NCBI GenBank assembly: GCA_900544605.1 | Contig: UQVP01000035.1 | Location: forward strand, 1-8,106 | Length of the DNA: 8,106 bases | Source of the DNA: an uncultured Mycoplasmatota bacterium | GTDB taxonomy: Bacteria > Bacillota_I > Bacilli_A > RF39 > UBA660 | Direction: 5' to 3' | Shown here: piece after piece, positions 5,489 to 8,106 of the stretch | Numbering within the stretch: the stretch's first letter is position 1 | Layout of the letters: every line of letters begins with the position of its first letter | Notes under the pieces: model-generated | The model's database searches: none | What the model was told of the DNA's origin: nothing | What the model saw: only the letters and a program-made list of their open reading frames with translations | Position numbers and translations under genes: made by a program

Positions 5489-5953
5489 ATGAATTATATA
5501 AAGAAACATAAAACGCTGTTTATTGTGTTAGTGCTTTTATTTATTTTGGTCATATTTATGTTAATATACATATTTTTTTATCAAACTAATTCAAACAAAT
5601 ATGGTAATAGACTTAATGGTATAGAAAATGTACATATTAATGAAAGTAAAATTGATGATGTCAAACAAGAAGTTTTAAAAAATGATAATTGTATAAGTAT
5701 ATCTTATAGATTAGATGGAAAATTAATTAAATTTTTTATGAAAGTAAAACCTGATACAGATGAACTTACACTAGAAAGTATTTTTAATGAAATTCTTACT
5801 AAGTTTACAGAAGAAGAAAAATCATTTTATGATTTTGAAATATTTGTAAATAGTGAAGAAGGTGCTAATAATTTTCCAGTTATAGCTTATAAACATAGAA
5901 ATAATGAGGTTTTCTCAATATCAAGAAAAGAGGTAAAAACAAGTGAAGAATAA
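5489..5953 (+). CDS. Single-pass membrane protein of unknown function
   Basis: 154 residues. KKHK at the N-terminus precedes a long hydrophobic segment (about residues 9-31, FIVLVLLFILVIFMLIYIFFY), after which the chain is probably extracytoplasmic. The outer part includes YGNRLNGIENV, a strand-turn pattern (CISISYRLDGKLIKFFMKV) and an acidic helix (ESIFNEILTKFTEEEK), compatible with a small alpha/beta domain. No catalytic motif or named family is recognised. It is transcribed from the near-consensus promoter upstream, and its last 11 bases overlap the start of the receptor gene, implying coupled expression. It may be a partner or accessory subunit of that receptor, which is inference from the overlap alone. 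Confidence 0.82.
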   Translation: MNYIKKHKTLFIVLVLLFILVIFMLIYIFFYQTNSNKYGNRLNGIENVHINESKIDDVKQEVLKNDNCISISYRLDGKLIKFFMKVKPDTDELTLESIFNEILTKFTEEEKSFYDFEIFVNSEEGANNFPVIAYKHRNNEVFSISRKEVKTSEE

Positions 5954-8000
5954 AAAAATACCAGTTATAATAATAAGTGTAATAGTTTTATTAATAGCAA
6001 GTATTTCAATATACTTTGTTGCTTTTAAAAAAGATAAAAATACAACACTAACATTATTAGAAAAACAATGGATAGAAAGTAATAAATCAAAATTAATAGA
6101 TTTATCAATTATGAATAATGTTCCAATTATAAGCCATAATGGTGAAGGTATATTTTTTGATTTTCTAAATGATTTAGAAGAAAATACAAAGTTAGAATTT
6201 AATAAAGTGGCTTATAATAAGGGAGAAGAGCCAAAGACAGAATATGCTTTAAAATTAGTTGATAATGTTGATGCTAATCAAATAAAATTATATGATGATG
6301 ATTATGTATTAGTTTCTAAAAATAAAGTAAAATATGCATCAATAAATGATATAAAAGATATTACAGTTGGAGTATTTAAAGATGATTTAGATTTAGTAAA
6401 CACTTATTTAAATGTAAACTCTAATATTTTATTAAAATCTTATAATGATTATAATACTATGATTAATGATTTACAAAGCGATGGTGATAAAAAAGTAGAT
6501 GCTATTGTTTTACCACGTTTAACATATTTTAAAGAAATTGTTGCAAATGATAGTTTAAATATTAATTATCACATTACTGAAATGAGAAAAAGTTACGTAT
6601 TACAATTAGGTAGTACTGATAAATTAAATAGTATCCTAACTAAGTACTATCAAAAATGGTATAAAGAAAGTTATAATAAATCTTATGCAAATCAATTTTT
6701 GAATAACTATTTAACATTCTCCAATGTTGGAGATAAAGATAAAGTAGAATTTAAAAGTAAGAGATATGCTTATGGCTTTTATGAGAATAGTCCTTATGAC
6801 TATGTAATAGATGCTAAATACGTTGGTATTAATCATTCTATAATTTCTGATTTCTCAGATTTTGCAGGAATAGAAATAAGTTATAAAAAATATAATGATA
6901 TCGCATCATTAGTAAAAGATTTTAATCAAAATAAATTAGATATTATTTTTAATGATACAACTTATTTTGATTTTGATATGGATGTTTATAATACTGTTTC
7001 AAGCTATGATGAAAAAGTAGTAATTCTAACAAATAATAGTAAGAATGCCATTAATTCATATCGTTCATTAAAAAATGAAGAAGTAATGGCTGTAAAAGAA
7101 ACAAGAATAGCAGATTTCCTTGTTAAACAAGGTGTACAAGTTAAAAATTATAAAAATACTCAAGAATTGCTTTCTAATATAAAAAATAATTCTATTATTG
7201 TTGTAGATTTAGACACTTATAATACTTATTCTAAAAAAGAATTAAAAGATTTTAAAATTGTTAGTATTTTTGATTTAGATACAGATTATAATTTTACAAT
7301 TAGAGATATAAATGATAATAAATTGTTTGCTAAATTATTTGATTTCTATTTATCATTTAATGATGAACAAGAATTAGTTAATAAAGGATATTTTGAAATT
7401 AATAATTTAACTAGTAGACCATTCTCTATAAGAACAGTAATATTATATTTAATTGGTTTAATATGTGCTGGTATTTTAGTTTTAATAGGTGTAAGTATTT
7501 TTAAACCTAAAAAGAAAAAAGTTAAGAAAGTAAATCTTTCTAAAGAAGATAAATTAAAATATATAGATATGTTAACTTCATTAAAAAATAGAAATTACTT
7601 AAATGATAATATTGAAAAATGGGATTTAAGTGAAGTATATCCACAAACCATCGTAGTGATAGATTTAAATAATGTTGCTTATATTAATGATAATTATGGA
7701 CATGCCGAAGGCGATAAAGTCATTGGTGAAGCTGCTAATATTTTAATTTCTACACAAATGCCTAATAGTGATATTATCAGAACAAATGGTAATGAATTTT
7801 TAATTTATATGGTAGGATATGATGAAAAACAAGTAGTAAGTTATATGCGAAAATTAAATAAAGAATTCAAAGGTTTATCTCATGGCTTTGGAGCCGCTAT
7901 AGGTTATAGTATGATTAATGATGCTATAAAAACTGTAGATGATGCTATTAATGAAGCTACAGCAATGATGAAAGAGGTAAAAGAAGAAACTGATTATTAA
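5943..8000 (+). CDS. Membrane receptor: tandem substrate-binding-like domains with a degenerate GGDEF domain
   Basis: 685 residues from GTG 5943, with AGAGG at 5929-5933 upstream. Membrane segment 1 is at about residues 6-27. Two regions resembling SBP_bac_3 solute-binding modules follow (about 60-260 and 265-490). The first has SINDIKDITVGVF, KVDAIVLP and a Leu/Tyr-rich end; the second has YAYGFYENSPYDYVIDA. Membrane segment 2 (about 499-521) is followed by a basic stretch (KPKKKKVKK) and a cytoplasmic GGDEF-type domain (about 540-680). The domain keeps the opening motif DMLTSLKNR (542-550), D574 and INDNYGHAEGD. However, the GGDEF motif is NGNEF (615-619) and the usual DxD is D574-L-N576. 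The changed third motif residue (D to N617) is normally a metal ligand, so diguanylate cyclase activity is doubtful. It probably senses an external small molecule and signals inward by binding or residual activity. Confidence 0.88.
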   Translation: MKNKKIPVIIISVIVLLIASISIYFVAFKKDKNTTLTLLEKQWIESNKSKLIDLSIMNNVPIISHNGEGIFFDFLNDLEENTKLEFNKVAYNKGEEPKTEYALKLVDNVDANQIKLYDDDYVLVSKNKVKYASINDIKDITVGVFKDDLDLVNTYLNVNSNILLKSYNDYNTMINDLQSDGDKKVDAIVLPRLTYFKEIVANDSLNINYHITEMRKSYVLQLGSTDKLNSILTKYYQKWYKESYNKSYANQFLNNYLTFSNVGDKDKVEFKSKRYAYGFYENSPYDYVIDAKYVGINHSIISDFSDFAGIEISYKKYNDIASLVKDFNQNKLDIIFNDTTYFDFDMDVYNTVSSYDEKVVILTNNSKNAINSYRSLKNEEVMAVKETRIADFLVKQGVQVKNYKNTQELLSNIKNNSIIVVDLDTYNTYSKKELKDFKIVSIFDLDTDYNFTIRDINDNKLFAKLFDFYLSFNDEQELVNKGYFEINNLTSRPFSIRTVILYLIGLICAGILVLIGVSIFKPKKKKVKKVNLSKEDKLKYIDMLTSLKNRNYLNDNIEKWDLSEVYPQTIVVIDLNNVAYINDNYGHAEGDKVIGEAANILISTQMPNSDIIRTNGNEFLIYMVGYDEKQVVSYMRKLNKEFKGLSHGFGAAIGYSMINDAIKTVDDAINEATAMMKEVKEETDY

Positions 8001-8003
8001 TGT

Positions 8004-8029
8004 AAAGCCACACTAAAAGTGTGGTTTTT
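8004..8029 (+). terminator. Intrinsic terminator of the sensor unit
   Basis: CCACACT (8008-8014) pairs perfectly with AGTGTGG (8018-8024) around a 3-base loop. Flanking AAAG pairs with the following T run (8025-8029). Confidence 0.9.
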
Positions 8030-8042
8030 GTATGTCATATTA

Positions 8043-8071
8043 TTGCATTACAAAAAATAATTATGTATAAT
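8043..8071 (+). promoter_or_regulatory. Probable promoter of the next gene
   Basis: A perfect TATAAT at 8066-8071 has a weak TTGCAT at 8043-8048, 17 bases upstream. It lies between the terminator and the ATG at 8097. Confidence 0.58.
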
Positions 8072-8096
8072 TAGTATAGTAAAGGAAAGTGGTAGT

Positions 8097-8106
8097 ATGG
8101 TTAACA
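8097..8106 (+). CDS. Start of a gene cut by the window end (3' partial)
   Basis: ATG GTT AAC is read at the very end, after an AAGGA site at 8082-8086 and a promoter. Only Met-Val-Asn is visible, so nothing can be said about the product. The support is the promoter and ribosome binding site, not coding content. Confidence 0.5.

Noticed and set aside
5285..5509. Antisense open frame across the end of the YtxH-like gene and the next promoter
   Set aside because: It runs through a terminator and a near-consensus promoter of the opposite strand and has no recognisable signals of its own.

Overview
The window is AT-rich DNA (roughly three quarters A+T) with every gene on the + strand, AT-biased codons, AGGTGAT-type ribosome binding sites and TTGNNN/TATAAT promoters. 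SpoIIP, TrmB, YtxG/YtxH-type proteins and a lipoprotein together point to a low-GC member of the Bacillota, most likely an uncultured gut-type Bacilli or Mollicutes-like lineage. The lineage is inferred. Trp is always TGG, all complete genes stop at TAA or TAG, and no in-frame TGA is seen, so the standard bacterial code fits.

Region 1 (1-1137) is the 3' part of a secreted type IV pilin-like surface protein. It ends in a C-type-lectin-like domain and a strong hairpin terminator. The last ~110 coding bases are about 57% G+C and full of NNC codons, while the rest of the gene is AT-rich and ends codons in A or T. This is the most striking signal in the window. It looks like the variable region of a diversity-generating retroelement (DGR) target or of a cassette-switched surface adhesin. 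No reverse transcriptase or template repeat lies in the window.

Region 2 (1121-2547) is a two-gene unit of spoIIP (membrane-anchored peptidoglycan hydrolase) and a small membrane protein, overlapping by 14 bases and closed by a terminator. Region 3 (2555-3210) is trmB (tRNA m7G46 methyltransferase) with its own extended -10 promoter.

Region 4 (3243-5418) is an envelope operon: a lipoprotein, an acidic low-complexity protein with an amphipathic N-terminus, a DUF948/YtxG-like membrane protein and a YtxH-like protein, tightly spaced and ending in a terminator. Region 5 (5433-8029) starts at a near-consensus promoter and holds a single-pass membrane protein overlapping a large receptor. The receptor has two periplasmic-binding-like modules, a membrane segment and a degenerate GGDEF domain (NGNEF). 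A final promoter and ribosome binding site at 8043-8096 open a gene cut off by the window end.

Overall this is a set of short transcription units mostly serving the cell surface (adhesion, wall hydrolysis, envelope proteins, extracellular sensing), with one tRNA modification gene. No tRNA, rRNA, CRISPR array, insertion sequence or gene-free stretch above 300 bases was seen.
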